The notes under the pieces: generated by a model
Databases searched by the model: none
Seen by the model: only the letters and a program-made list of their open reading frames with translations
What the model was told of the DNA's origin: nothing
Position numbers and translations under genes: made by a program
Part shown: piece after piece, positions 1 through 8,900 of the stretch
Numbering within the stretch: the first letter of the stretch is position 1
Layout of the letters: every line of letters starts with the position of its first letter
NCBI GenBank assembly: GCA_902619615.1
Contig: CACNFD010000008.1
Coordinates: 1 to 64,000, forward strand
DNA from: an uncultured SAR116 cluster alpha proteobacterium
Lineage (GTDB): Bacteria; Pseudomonadota; Alphaproteobacteria; Puniceispirillales; Marisalimonadaceae
Direction of reading: 5' to 3'
Length of the DNA stretch: 64,000 bases

Positions 1-444
1 TTATCTCTATTAGATAAATCAAATAAAACATTTCAATTGTTCAAAAGTGTAAGAAATAATAAAGAATTGTATTCAAATGCAAAAAAAATTCTCAAGGAAA
101 TTGAACTATTAGAAAAAAGTGAGATTTCAGCATCTGACTTAAGCCATGGTGATAGAAGAAAACTCGAAGTTGGTCTAGCTTTAGCAATGGATCCAAAAGT
201 TTTTTTGTTTGATGAGCCAATGGCTGGTTTGGATGAAAGTGGTACAAACATGATGATTAACTTATTCAAAAAAATAAAGTCTAACTCGCCAATTTTATTA
301 ATTGAACATGATATGGACGCTGTTTTTGCATTGGCTGATAGGGTTTCAGTAATAAATTATGGGAAGATAGTAGCTACAGGTACTGTTGATGAGATAAGAA
401 AAAATGAATTAGTGAGAGATGTTTATTTAGGCTATGAGATATGA
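1..444 (+). CDS. livG: Branched-chain amino acid ABC transporter ATPase LivG (C-terminal part)
   Basis: The frame is open from the first base, so this is the 3' end of a gene starting outside the window. The fragment keeps an ABC signature (LSHGDRR), a Walker B (VFLFDEP), the D-loop (AGLDESG) and the switch histidine in IEHDMD, followed by a LivG-like tail ending in YLGYEI. LivG is one of two cytoplasmic ATPases powering uptake of leucine, isoleucine and valine through the LivHM permease. Its stop overlaps the livF start in ATGA, so the two are translationally coupled. A close relative in a urea or amide Liv-type transporter cannot be excluded. Confidence 0.9.
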   Translation, partial: LSLLDKSNKTFQLFKSVRNNKELYSNAKKILKEIELLEKSEISASDLSHGDRRKLEVGLALAMDPKVFLFDEPMAGLDESGTNMMINLFKKIKSNSPILLIEHDMDAVFALADRVSVINYGKIVATGTVDEIRKNELVRDVYLGYEI

Positions 445-1133
445 TGGAAAAACTTCTTGAAATAAATGGATTAAAGTCGTGGTACGGCTTAAGTCAAGCT
501 CTCTTTGATGTGAATCTAGAAATAAATCAGGGTGAAGTTGTTGCCCTTCTTGGTAGAAATGGCATGGGCAAATCAACAACTATTAGGTCGATTTGTGGTT
601 TAATAAGTAATTATGAAGGTGATATAAAATTTAAAAAAATTTCTATTATAAATCAGCCAAGCTACAAAATCGCTCAACTAGGAATTGGCCTTGTACCAGA
701 AGGTAGGAGGGCATTTACAAATTTGACTGTATTGGAAAATCTTACAGCAACTGCAGTTGCAGGTGAATGGAACCTTGACAAGGTTTTTCACTTATTTCCT
801 AAATTGGCAGAAAGAAAACACCAAAATGCTTCTACTTTATCAGGTGGTGAACAACAAATGCTAGTAATTGGAAGAGCATTAATGACAAACCCAAATTTAC
901 TCATTTTAGATGAAGCTACAGAAGGTTTATCACCAACTATAAGGTTAGAAATTTGGAAGGTTATAACGATTTTAAAAAATAAGGGTGTTTCAATTTTAAT
1001 AATTGATAAATCACTAAAACAACTTCAAGATTTAGCTGATAAATTTTACATTTTAGAAAAAGGAAAAACAGTATGGGATGGTTTTTCGAAAAGTTTAACA
1101 AGCAAAATTGCTCAGAGATATTTAGGTGTTTAG
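441..1133 (+). CDS. livF: Branched-chain amino acid ABC transporter ATPase LivF
   Basis: A 230-residue ABC ATPase, the usual LivF length. Walker A is GRNGMGKST (38-46), the signature LSGGEQQ starts at 133, and Walker B is LLILDEAT (153-160). The region after Walker B, where many ABC ATPases have the switch histidine and LivF usually has VEQN, reads IDKS here; LivF proteins commonly lack the histidine. It pairs with LivG in the Liv importer. The 4-base ATGA overlap with livG fixes the operon order; a second ATG one codon on could equally be used. Leucine uptake fits the leucine-catabolism operon 5 kb away. It ends tail-to-tail with the next gene with no spacer. Confidence 0.93.
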   Translation: MMEKLLEINGLKSWYGLSQALFDVNLEINQGEVVALLGRNGMGKSTTIRSICGLISNYEGDIKFKKISIINQPSYKIAQLGIGLVPEGRRAFTNLTVLENLTATAVAGEWNLDKVFHLFPKLAERKHQNASTLSGGEQQMLVIGRALMTNPNLLILDEATEGLSPTIRLEIWKVITILKNKGVSILIIDKSLKQLQDLADKFYILEKGKTVWDGFSKSLTSKIAQRYLGV

Positions 1134-1436
1134 TTAGATATGATTATTGAAATCATCTAACATATTAATATCAGCTTCACCTCCAACAGCAGAAACAATT
1201 GCCCCCATTTCATTAAATTCTTGGCTAATTTTTATCCAATTTTTTCTACCTTTTTCAAAGTGAGACTTTGAAATCCAATATTTTACAGCAAGAAAATTTG
1301 TATCAGAAATATCAACAGTTGTTTGTTTTATAAGACCAACTTTCATTTGCTCATGTGCTACTTGATTATTATGTAGCTTTATAGCTTTTTTTGCTGTTTG
1401 GTTTGGGCATTTAAAAGTTACTACTCTTGCATACAT
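1134..1436 (-). CDS. Small ABM-like (ferredoxin-fold) hypothetical protein
   Basis: A 100-residue protein with no signal peptide or membrane segment. The opening beta strand (MYARVVTF), a central VDIS-T element, a Trp-containing strand and a GA-V---GG tail suggest a dimeric alpha/beta barrel of the antibiotic-biosynthesis-monooxygenase/EthD type. The same elements in the same order occur in the protein at 47898-48221, so the two look like distant paralogues. No catalytic residues can be assigned and the function is unknown. It lies just downstream of the aminotransferase on the same strand. Confidence 0.75.
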   Translation of the reverse strand: MYARVVTFKCPNQTAKKAIKLHNNQVAHEQMKVGLIKQTTVDISDTNFLAVKYWISKSHFEKGRKNWIKISQEFNEMGAIVSAVGGEADINMLDDFNNHI

Positions 1437-1483
1437 GAAATTATTTTCTATTCAAAGTTAAAGTTATATTTAAATTCATCAAA

Positions 1484-2815
1484 TCAAAAGTTACAAACAG
1501 AATCAATAGAGATTTTGAGTTTTTCAGAAATTTCATCAATCTCATTCTCATGAATAATAAACGGAGGTGCAATTAGAATATGATCACCACTTTCTCCGTC
1601 CATTGTTCCCTGCATTGGATAACAAATTAACCCTTCATCTAAGGCCTTTTTCTTAATTTTCCCAGCTACATTTAATTTTTTAGGAAATGGATTCTTAGTT
1701 AATCTGTCAGCTACAAGTTCTATGGCTCTGAACAAACCTCTGCCCCTAATATCTCCAATATATTGATTTTGGCCTAGTGTTTTGGTTAAGCTTTGCAGAA
1801 GTATATTACCCTTTTTTCTTACTTTAGATGGATAATTATCATTTATTAATTTACTTAAAACTGCATAAGAAGCTGCACATGCTACTGGATGACCAAGATA
1901 TGTGTGTCCATGTTGAAAAAATCCAGATCCACCCTCTATCGCGTCGTATATATGATTTTGACATATCATAGCTCCAATTGGTTGATATCCTGCTCCTAAA
2001 CCTTTGGCAATAGTAATAATATCAGGAATAACTGGTTCATCATCGCAAGCAAATAAAGATCCTGTTCTTCCCATACCACACATAACTTCATCTAAAATTA
2101 ATAAAACATCATATTTATTACATATTTCTCTTATAAGTTTGAAATATCCCGGCACTGCTGTAAGGGCACCTGCAGTTGCTCCAACAACTGTTTCTGCCAT
2201 AAAAGCCATAACATTATCTGGACCCAAATTTAAAATTTCAACTTCCAATTCTTTTGCAACTCTTTGTCCATAATCCCATTCAGTTTCATCTGATCTTTTA
2301 TTTCTATATAGGTAACAAGGTGAAATTAAGCTGGTTTCAATTAGTAAATCTTCAAAAAAATTTCTTCTCCAAATATTACCCCCAGATGCTAAAGCTCCAA
2401 GAGTGTTTCCATGATAACTTTGTCTTCTAGATATAACCTTGTGTTTTTTTGGTTTTCCTATTTCAATAAAATATTGTTTTGCAAGTTTTATTGAGGCCTC
2501 TACCGCTTCTGAACCACTTGAAACAAGGTATACTTTATCCAGTCCAGATGGAGAAATTTTAGCTAATAAATTTGCTAGTTTTTCAGCAGGTTCGTTAGTA
2601 AAAAAGGAGGTATGGGCATAAGCTAATTTTTCTGTTTGATTAATAATTGCGTCTTTTACAGTATTGTCAGAATGACCTAAGCATGAGACTGCAGCACCAC
2701 CTGACCCGTCAATATATTTTTTTCCATTATTATCTACAATATAACATCCTTCACCCTTAATAGCTGTGGGTAGGTCATAATTTGAATGTCTTGGAAAAAT
2801 ATTACTACGTTTCAT
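1484..2815 (-). CDS. Class III PLP-dependent aminotransferase
   Basis: A 443-residue fold-type I aminotransferase of the omega/acetylornithine class. Visible elements are the SSGSEA phosphate-binding loop near 99-104, SYHG at 133-136, LDEV at 241-244 with the PLP-pyridine Asp242, and the Schiff-base lysine K271 in IAKGLGAGY. The family moves an amino group from an omega-amine or amino acid (beta-alanine, GABA, taurine and similar) to pyruvate or 2-oxoglutarate; the substrate cannot be read from sequence. It is 8 bases downstream of another small ABM-like gene on the same strand, so co-transcription is likely. Confidence 0.9.
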   Translation of the reverse strand: MKRSNIFPRHSNYDLPTAIKGEGCYIVDNNGKKYIDGSGGAAVSCLGHSDNTVKDAIINQTEKLAYAHTSFFTNEPAEKLANLLAKISPSGLDKVYLVSSGSEAVEASIKLAKQYFIEIGKPKKHKVISRRQSYHGNTLGALASGGNIWRRNFFEDLLIETSLISPCYLYRNKRSDETEWDYGQRVAKELEVEILNLGPDNVMAFMAETVVGATAGALTAVPGYFKLIREICNKYDVLLILDEVMCGMGRTGSLFACDDEPVIPDIITIAKGLGAGYQPIGAMICQNHIYDAIEGGSGFFQHGHTYLGHPVACAASYAVLSKLINDNYPSKVRKKGNILLQSLTKTLGQNQYIGDIRGRGLFRAIELVADRLTKNPFPKKLNVAGKIKKKALDEGLICYPMQGTMDGESGDHILIAPPFIIHENEIDEISEKLKISIDSVCNF

Positions 2816-2823
2816 TTTGTTTT

Positions 2824-3129
2824 CTAAAATGTTGTTTCTCCAAAATCTTGAGTAACTCCACCAACAAAGTGGATTGTTTTTGGTGATAAAGTTTTGACAT
2901 ATTTAGCTATGTTTTCGTCAATTAATTTATCAATTTTTTTCATTGATTCAGAATCAGGAAACTCCCATAAAACAACACTTACGTTGGGTGTTTTCGGATT
3001 TTTCATAGCTCTAAACCTAACTCCTTTTACTTGTTGAAGTAAATTAGGCCATCTAGTTTCAAGTATTGATTCGAATAATTCACAATCTTCAGTAGATGAG
3101 AAGGTTCTTACAAAAATTTTTATTAACAT
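2824..3129 (-). CDS. Small ABM-like hypothetical protein
   Basis: A 101-residue protein. The start chosen is the ATG preceded by GGAG five bases upstream; a longer in-frame extension would overlap the divergent nrtS gene and adds an unconserved-looking AT-rich leader. It opens with a beta strand (LIKIFVRTF), has a core SVVLWEFPDSESM strand-helix and ends in a strand HFVGGV, consistent with a dimeric alpha/beta-barrel (ABM-like) fold. Function unknown. It is immediately upstream of the aminotransferase and probably in its operon. Confidence 0.75.
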   Translation of the reverse strand: MLIKIFVRTFSSTEDCELFESILETRWPNLLQQVKGVRFRAMKNPKTPNVSVVLWEFPDSESMKKIDKLIDENIAKYVKTLSPKTIHFVGGVTQDFGETTF

Positions 3130-3231
3130 TGTTTCTCCAGACATAAAAAACATCTTAAATTTATTACAATTTAAAGTTTTGTATATTATGTTAATTTTTG
3201 CAAATAATATAAATTTTTTGATGGGGAATTG

Positions 3232-3456
3232 ATGTTTCATATAGCATTTAGAAAAGATGTTTTTCTTAGAGCTTTTAAAATGGCTTTGATAGTAGGAATC
3301 ATTTTAGCAATAATTAATCATGGGGATCATATTTTTTTAGGAACGATGACAGTTACTAATTGGACTAAAATCTTAATTACTTTTTGTGTGCCTTTTTGTG
3401 TTTCAACTGTTTCCTCTGTTCTTGCAATAAAAAAAGAGCAGTTAACAGTTAGATGA
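3232..3456 (+). CDS. nrtS: NrtS-family nitrate/nitrite transporter-like small membrane protein
   Basis: A 74-residue protein with two predicted membrane helices (about 18-35 and 46-65). Its pattern of ALIVGIILAIINHGD, then a Gly, a Thr-rich turn, KILITF and VPFCVSTVSSV matches my recollection of the NrtS family, small two-helix proteins linked to nitrate/nitrite transport. The ATG follows GGGGA at a good distance; a TTG one codon upstream is in frame but unnecessary. It is divergent from the upstream small protein and 13 bases ahead of the DUF3108 gene. Transport of nitrate is family knowledge, not shown here. Confidence 0.8.
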   Translation: MFHIAFRKDVFLRAFKMALIVGIILAIINHGDHIFLGTMTVTNWTKILITFCVPFCVSTVSSVLAIKKEQLTVR

Positions 3457-3469
3457 AAATAAGTTCATA

Positions 3470-4252
3470 ATGAATAAATTTTTAAATGTTTTAGTTTTTT
3501 TAACAATCTTTCCCTTATTTAATTTTTCAGCAAGTTCCAAACAAGAAAATTATTATTATGAGGTTCAATTTGGAAATTTAATTGTTGGTAAAGCAGAAGT
3601 TTTGTTTAGATCAACGTCTCAAAATTTAAATATTAATATTAAATCACAAACTGCTGGTATTTTAGACGCATTATATGAGTATAATGGCGTATTAAAGTCG
3701 TCATCAATAAAAAATAAAGGTATTTGGTTGCCAAATAAATTTTCAGCTGGCGGAGTATTTAATAAGAAAAAGCGAACTACGGATATTACATGGGTCAACG
3801 ATTATAAAACTGTAAGTTATGTAAATGTTCCTATTATAGATCTTAAAAAATACCATGAAATTCAAAAGTCAAGTTTGGTTAATGTAATTGATCCAATAAC
3901 AGCCTTTATGAGAGTTATTGAAAAAACTAATGAAGAAAATATTTGTGACCAAAACTTCAAAGTTTTTGACGGCAGAAGGAGATATGATTTGAAAATTAAA
4001 ACAATTGGAAATAGCAAAATTGATAATGACAGACCCAAATCATTTAAAGGCAATGTGCTGATATGTGGATTGAGAGTTTTCCCAATAGGTGGCCATAGAC
4101 TTAAAACAAAATGGAAACCAAGTGAAGATAAGATTTCTGATATCAAAGTTTTTTTTGGTAAAAATCAGAATAAAGATTATGTGCCCGTTAGAGTTCAGAT
4201 AGAGAGATGGTTTGGAACAGTTGTTATACGTCTTATCCGAAAGACTCTATAG
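3470..4252 (+). CDS. DUF3108 domain-containing exported protein
   Basis: A 260-residue protein with an N-terminal signal peptide (charged MNK, hydrophobic core to about 20, then an AS-rich cleavage region) and a beta-rich remainder. The opening YYYEVQFGNLIVGKAE and the later GILDALYEYNG are typical of the DUF3108 family of periplasmic or outer-membrane-associated proteins of unknown function. It precedes aroE by three bases, so they are probably co-transcribed. No enzymatic motif is visible. Confidence 0.85.
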   Translation: MNKFLNVLVFLTIFPLFNFSASSKQENYYYEVQFGNLIVGKAEVLFRSTSQNLNINIKSQTAGILDALYEYNGVLKSSSIKNKGIWLPNKFSAGGVFNKKKRTTDITWVNDYKTVSYVNVPIIDLKKYHEIQKSSLVNVIDPITAFMRVIEKTNEENICDQNFKVFDGRRRYDLKIKTIGNSKIDNDRPKSFKGNVLICGLRVFPIGGHRLKTKWKPSEDKISDIKVFFGKNQNKDYVPVRVQIERWFGTVVIRLIRKTL

Positions 4253-4255
4253 ATT

Positions 4256-5102
4256 ATGAAAATTGGATTAATAGGTAACAATATTTCATCCTCAAATGCT
4301 CCCGATATTCATATCTGTCTTGCAAAAATATTTCAAATTCCCTTAGAATATTTGTTGTTTGATTTGAAAAATAAAGAAGAAAATTATTTTGTAGTTTTGT
4401 TAAAAGAATTAAGAGTTGCAGGGTTCAAAGGAGTGAATATTACATTTCCTTTTAAAGAAAAAGTAATCAAGCATGTAGATAATATATCTATCAACTTAAG
4501 AAATGTAGGATCAGCAAATACACTTATATTCAAAAAAAAATTATAGCTCAGAATACTGATTATACAGGTTTTTTGAAAACTTATAATTTTCATTTTGGTA
4601 AAAATATTCCTGGAACAATTCTAGTTTTAGGTGCTGGTGGAGTAAGTAGGGCAGTCACTTTTGCTTTAGCTTCTCTAGGTGTAGAAAAGATTTTTTTAAT
4701 TGATAAAGATAAACTTAAAGTGGACAGCCTATCCAGAGATTTAAGTCTTTTAAATATAAATTGTGTTGTAATAAAACCTGATCAAATAGAAAAAATTTTA
4801 TCCAGTTTTGATGGTATAATTAATTGCACACCAGTTGGTCATTATGATTTTCCAGGGTGTTCTTTAGGCAATCTAATGCCAAATAAGACACAATGGATTT
4901 TTGATGTTGTGTACACTCCAGCTAAGACCGATTTCATTAAAAAAGGTGAACAAGTTGGAGCAAAAATTATTTCAGGCATTGATCTTTTTATTTTTCAAGC
5001 AATAGATGCTTTTTTATATTTTACTGAAAAAAAAATGATCATAATCTTACAAATTATATACATAAGTTAAGAAAACATTATTTTGATAAGCTATATATTT
5101 GA
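4256..5102 (+). pseudogene. aroE: Shikimate dehydrogenase, interrupted by two A9 frameshifts
   Basis: Joined across two -1 shifts this is a complete AroE of about 282 residues (NADPH-dependent 3-dehydroshikimate reduction). The first segment carries the substrate motif GVNITFPFKEK with the catalytic Lys and the SANTLIF strand. It hits a stop right after nine A's (4532-4540). One base back the frame continues IIAQNTDYTGFL (the conserved NTD-G motif), then LVLGAGGVSRAV (NADP site). Near the end a second run of nine A's (5027-5035) breaks the frame again; read -1, the protein continues TEKKNDHNL--YIHKLRKHYF to a stop 1 base before the convergent neighbour. Both breaks sit in A9 and both need one extra A. 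Possible explanations are homopolymer sequencing error, real decay, or transcriptional/ribosomal slippage restoring function. Confidence 0.85.
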
Positions 5103-5103
5103 A

Positions 5104-6312
5104 TTAAGACTTGTTTTCAAAAATAATTTCATTTTCAAAAAGTCTATTAATTCCATCTTCTGTATAACCATTTTCTCTTAAGACTTCTCTTGTATGTTCA
5201 CCAATAACAGGCGGTTTATGTTTAACGCCTACTGCTTTAGATCTACTAAACTTAATTGGTGAAGAAACACCTTTGTAATCCTCCTTTGAAATAGTCATTT
5301 CTCTTTCTTTTGTTTGAGGATGATTTAAAGCTTCTTCTATATTCCTTACGGGTCCTGCAGGAACGCCTGCTGACAATAGTTTTTCTGAAAATTCAACTCC
5401 ATCTACTTTACTAAGAGCATCTTCTAAATATTTGGTTAGTTCTATTCTGTTTTTTACTCTGTCACCATTAGTTAAAAATCTTTCATCTTTTGCAAGATGA
5501 TCTAAATCTAAAGCTTTACAGAGTCTTATAAAACCAGCATCGTTTCCAATTCCCATAAAAATTTCATTGGTTGCTGTTTTGAATTTATCATATGGGGAAA
5601 TATTTGGGTGTGCATTTCCAGTAGCTTTACCTGGTTTGTTTGATAAAAAATAATTGCCAGTATGCGGGTGCATTAATGCAAGTGCAGAATCATAAAGAGA
5701 CATATCCAAAAACTGACCTAAGCCAGATTTTTCTCTTTCTTGCAGTGCCATTAAAATACCTATTGTTGAATAAAGTCCAGTTCCCATATCTACTACGGGA
5801 GCACCAATTCTTACATCTCCTCCGTCAGCATGACCATTTACTGACATCATACCAGTCATAGCTTGAACTATTGCATCATAGCCTGGCGCGCCACCTAGTG
5901 GACCTTTAGCTCCAAATCCTGAAATTCTACAGTGAATTAATTTAGGAAATTTTTCTCTTAAAACCTCCTGATAACCCAAACCCCATTTTTCCATTGTACC
6001 AGTTTTGAAGTTTTCAATAACTATATCTGAGTTTTTTAGAAGTTCTAAAATTATTTTCTTACCCTCTTGTTTGGTAAGATCGATTGCTATAGATTTCTTA
6101 TTCCTATTAACGTTTATAAAATATGAAGCCATATCCTTTATAAAAGGTGGTCCCCAAGCTCTTACTTCATCACCAATCTTTGACTCTATTTTAATCACCT
6201 CAGCACCGTGATCTGCAAGTATTTGCGTTGCGTACGGTCCCCCAAGAACTCTTGTAAGGTCTAAAATCTTAATCCCATCCAATGCATGGTTATTTTTATT
6301 TTTTTCTATCAT
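5104..6312 (-). CDS. CaiB/BaiF family (family III) CoA-transferase
   Basis: A 402-residue class III CoA-transferase, normal length. It starts with DGIKILDLTRVLGGPYATQ and contains DHGAEVIKIE, NVNRNKKSIAIDL and the catalytic aspartate D175 in APVVDMGTG. These enzymes swap CoA between acyl-CoA and a free acid through an aspartyl-CoA thioester. It is the last gene of the minus-strand liu-type operon, 18 bases after an acyl-CoA dehydrogenase, suggesting it activates or recycles a branched acid in the same degradation route. The substrate cannot be inferred. Confidence 0.92.
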   Translation of the reverse strand: MIEKNKNNHALDGIKILDLTRVLGGPYATQILADHGAEVIKIESKIGDEVRAWGPPFIKDMASYFINVNRNKKSIAIDLTKQEGKKIILELLKNSDIVIENFKTGTMEKWGLGYQEVLREKFPKLIHCRISGFGAKGPLGGAPGYDAIVQAMTGMMSVNGHADGGDVRIGAPVVDMGTGLYSTIGILMALQEREKSGLGQFLDMSLYDSALALMHPHTGNYFLSNKPGKATGNAHPNISPYDKFKTATNEIFMGIGNDAGFIRLCKALDLDHLAKDERFLTNGDRVKNRIELTKYLEDALSKVDGVEFSEKLLSAGVPAGPVRNIEEALNHPQTKEREMTISKEDYKGVSSPIKFSRSKAVGVKHKPPVIGEHTREVLRENGYTEDGINRLFENEIIFENKS

Positions 6313-6330
6313 TATATTACTTTCTAAAAA

Positions 6331-7497
6331 TTAATAAGATTTTGGTAGCCCAAGAACACGTTCAGAAATATAATTTAAGATCATTTGAGCACTCACAGGT
6401 GCCAATTTTGGGATTAAAGATTCTCTCAATAATCTCTCAACATGATATTCTTTAGCATATCCCATACCACCCAAAGTTACGACTGCTTGCGTGGCTGCTC
6501 TAAAGCCAGCTTCAGCTGCAAAATATTTAGCTGCGTTAGCCATTCCTCCTGCGTTTTCACCTTTATCGTATTGATAAGCTGCTTTTGCAATTAGTAGTTC
6601 TGCAGCTTCTAATTCAATCCAATTTTCCGCTAGTGGATGTTGAATACTTTGATTTTTTCCAATAGGCCTATTAAAAACTACCCTGTCATTTGCGTATTTT
6701 ACTGCCCTTGACAATGCATTTTTACCTATTCCTAAAGCTTCTGCAGCAATAAGAATTCTCTCAGGGTTGAGGCTATCAAGAATATATTTAAATCCCTTAC
6801 CTTCTTCACCAATTCTGTCAAATTCAGGTACTTCAAGATTATCTATGAATATTTGGTTGCTATCAACTGCTGCTCTGCCCATTTTGGAGATTTCTTTTAC
6901 TTCTATTTTTTCCCTATCTAAATTAGTATAAAACAAAGTTAAACCGTCTGTATTTTTTTTACATTCTTCAATGGGACTTGTTCGGGCTAATAAAAGTATT
7001 TTGTCAGCTATTTTAGCAGTAGATGTCCAAATTTTCTGACCATTAACTAAATATCCATTGTTTATTTTTTTGGCAAATGTTTTTAATCTGCCAGTATCTA
7101 AGCCTGCATCTGGTTCAGTAACCCCAAAGCAAGTTTTTTCTTTTCCTAAAATCAATGGTGGTAACCATTTATCTTTTTGCTCTTTAGTTCCATATACTAC
7201 AATTGGGTGTGGTCCAAAAATATTAATATGTATTGAAGATGCGGCAGCCATTCCACCACCTGTTTCTGAAATTTTTTGCATAAAAATTGATGCCTCACTC
7301 ACACCTAAATCACTTCCTCCAAACTCTTTAGGCATACAAATGCCTAACCAACCTCCATTTGCTACCTCTTCGTAAAACTTTTGGGGGAATTGACTTTCTT
7401 TATCGCATTGAAGCCAATATTCATCATTATAGTTTTTCATAATATTACTAACGGTATCAATAATAGATAACTGAGTTTGATTTAGATTGAATTCCAT
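6331..7497 (-). CDS. Acyl-CoA dehydrogenase family protein (second in operon)
   Basis: A 388-residue flavoprotein with the FAD/substrate motifs FGVTEPDAG (124-132) and WTSTAKIAD, and the C-terminal GGMGYAKEYHVERLLRE region. Where most family members have the catalytic Glu in an EGTS motif near the C terminus, this protein reads KLAPVSAQM, so that residue is missing. A Glu at 246 (LNPER) occupies the helix-G position used by isovaleryl-CoA dehydrogenase. It probably oxidises a branched or unusual acyl-CoA to the enoyl-CoA with electrons going to ETF. It lies between the AhpD-like and CoA-transferase genes in the operon. Confidence 0.88.
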   Translation of the reverse strand: MEFNLNQTQLSIIDTVSNIMKNYNDEYWLQCDKESQFPQKFYEEVANGGWLGICMPKEFGGSDLGVSEASIFMQKISETGGGMAAASSIHINIFGPHPIVVYGTKEQKDKWLPPLILGKEKTCFGVTEPDAGLDTGRLKTFAKKINNGYLVNGQKIWTSTAKIADKILLLARTSPIEECKKNTDGLTLFYTNLDREKIEVKEISKMGRAAVDSNQIFIDNLEVPEFDRIGEEGKGFKYILDSLNPERILIAAEALGIGKNALSRAVKYANDRVVFNRPIGKNQSIQHPLAENWIELEAAELLIAKAAYQYDKGENAGGMANAAKYFAAEAGFRAATQAVVTLGGMGYAKEYHVERLLRESLIPKLAPVSAQMILNYISERVLGLPKSY

Positions 7498-7501
7498 AAA
7501 C

Positions 7502-8098
7502 TTATCTTGCTAAATTATGATAATTATTATTTGGTTCCATTTCGGTTGCTGAAGCTAGTCTGTTGGTCATGTTAAACAAACCAACAATTGCACTAATGTC
7601 CCAAATATCTCTATCTGTATATCCAACATCCCTTAATTTTTTTCTGTCATTTTCACTAATTTCAGATGGGTCTTTTGTTAATTTTTTTGTAAAATTAAGT
7701 AATTCCTCTTGTTTTTTTGGCAATTCTGCAGACCTGAAGTTTGCAGCTATTCGCTCTCCTAATTGAGGGTCATTTGACAATTCTCTAACTGCAGATCCAT
7801 GAGCTACTAAACAATAAAAGCAATGATTTTCTGAAGAAACCGTAACGGCAATCATTTCTCTTTCCAATTTTGTTAAACCAGACTCACCTAACATCAAAGC
7901 ATTATATAATTTAGTAAAACCTTCAAATTGTTTTGGAAATTTTGCAAAAGCAGCAAGAACATTTGGAATAAAGCCAAGTTTTTGTTGAACAATTTCTAAG
8001 TAGTTCTTTACTTGATCTTCTCCATCTTTAGTGCCTTCATAATCTAGATTTAATTTAGTTAAATTACCCTTTTGGCCTTGTTTTGTAATCGTTGCCAT
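7502..8098 (-). CDS. Peroxidase-related (AhpD/carboxymuconolactone decarboxylase-like) protein
   Basis: A 198-residue helical protein with the AhpD-like redox motif C93-F-Y-C96 followed by H100 and the GSAVREL helix, as in the peroxidase-related enzyme family. Such proteins reduce peroxides through the CXXC pair. Placement one base after an enoyl-CoA hydratase gene and four bases before an acyl-CoA dehydrogenase gene suggests it protects against or uses peroxide linked to acyl-CoA oxidation, but this is inference from context. Confidence 0.88.
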   Translation of the reverse strand: MATITKQGQKGNLTKLNLDYEGTKDGEDQVKNYLEIVQQKLGFIPNVLAAFAKFPKQFEGFTKLYNALMLGESGLTKLEREMIAVTVSSENHCFYCLVAHGSAVRELSNDPQLGERIAANFRSAELPKKQEELLNFTKKLTKDPSEISENDRKKLRDVGYTDRDIWDISAIVGLFNMTNRLASATEMEPNNNYHNLAR

Positions 8099-8896
8099 TT
8101 AATTCTCCATTAACCAATTTGGTTTTCTCTTCTCAAAAAAAGCATTAATTCCTTCTATTGCCTCAGGATTTTCCCATACATCTGCAAGAGCTTCAACAGT
8201 AAATCGAATTGTATTTTCATCTATTTTTACAGACAAATTTCTTACTAGTTTTTTTGAAGCAGATAACGCAGCAGGCGCATTTTTTAAAAAGGGTAAAATT
8301 TCGTTTGTTATAGTGTCATCTATTTTATCACTTGTAGTAAAAGACTTTATCAAACCAATTTTTTGTCCTTCATGAGGAGAAAATGTGCGTGCACTGGTAA
8401 ACATGTCAATAGCATTGCTCGATCCAACTTTCAAAACCACATATGGGCTGATTGTTGCTGGTATTAAGCCAAGCTTTGCTTCTGTGAGTGCTAATTTTAT
8501 ATTATCTAAAGATACTGCTATATCACATACAGATATAATTCCAACGCCGCCCCCAAAAGTATTTCCTTCAACTTTTGCAATTAAAGGTTTTGGAAAATTA
8601 TACATTTTAAAAAGAAGCCTTGCTAATTTTTCAGCTTCTTTAATTCTAGTTGATCTATCAGAAAAAATTTGTTTTTTCATCCAATCTAAATCTCCTCCAG
8701 CACAAAAAGATTTTCCATTGGCTGACAAAATTAACACTCGAGTATTTTCATCTTTTGATAAATTTTCAAAAGCATCACTTAATTCTTCAATCATTGTTGG
8801 TGATAAAGCATTATGTTTATCAGGTTGATTTAAAATAATGTGAGATACCCCGCTCTTATTCTGTAATATTATCGAATTTTTTTTAATTTCAGTCAT
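8099..8896 (-). CDS. liuC: Enoyl-CoA hydratase/isomerase, probable methylglutaconyl-CoA hydratase
   Basis: A 265-residue crotonase-fold protein with the oxyanion-hole segments SANGKSFCAGGDLDWM and EGNTFGGGVGIISVCD, and a downstream SEAK-like LTEAKLGLIPATISPYV stretch. Its position between HMG-CoA lyase and the other leucine genes makes methylglutaconyl-CoA hydratase (3-methylglutaconyl-CoA to HMG-CoA) the likely activity; the fold alone would also fit other enoyl-CoA hydratases. It is spaced 4 bases from the lyase gene and is in the same transcript. Confidence 0.88.
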   Translation of the reverse strand: MTEIKKNSIILQNKSGVSHIILNQPDKHNALSPTMIEELSDAFENLSKDENTRVLILSANGKSFCAGGDLDWMKKQIFSDRSTRIKEAEKLARLLFKMYNFPKPLIAKVEGNTFGGGVGIISVCDIAVSLDNIKLALTEAKLGLIPATISPYVVLKVGSSNAIDMFTSARTFSPHEGQKIGLIKSFTTSDKIDDTITNEILPFLKNAPAALSASKKLVRNLSVKIDENTIRFTVEALADVWENPEAIEGINAFFEKRKPNWLMEN

Positions 8897-8900
8897 GGTT

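Noticed and set aside
2004-2273. 89-codon frame opposite the aminotransferase
   Set aside because: Antisense to conserved catalytic segments of the class III aminotransferase; composition is that of a shadow frame.
8385-8828. 147-codon frame opposite the enoyl-CoA hydratase gene
   Set aside because: Antisense shadow of a well-recognised crotonase gene; its translation has no family features and no ribosome site.
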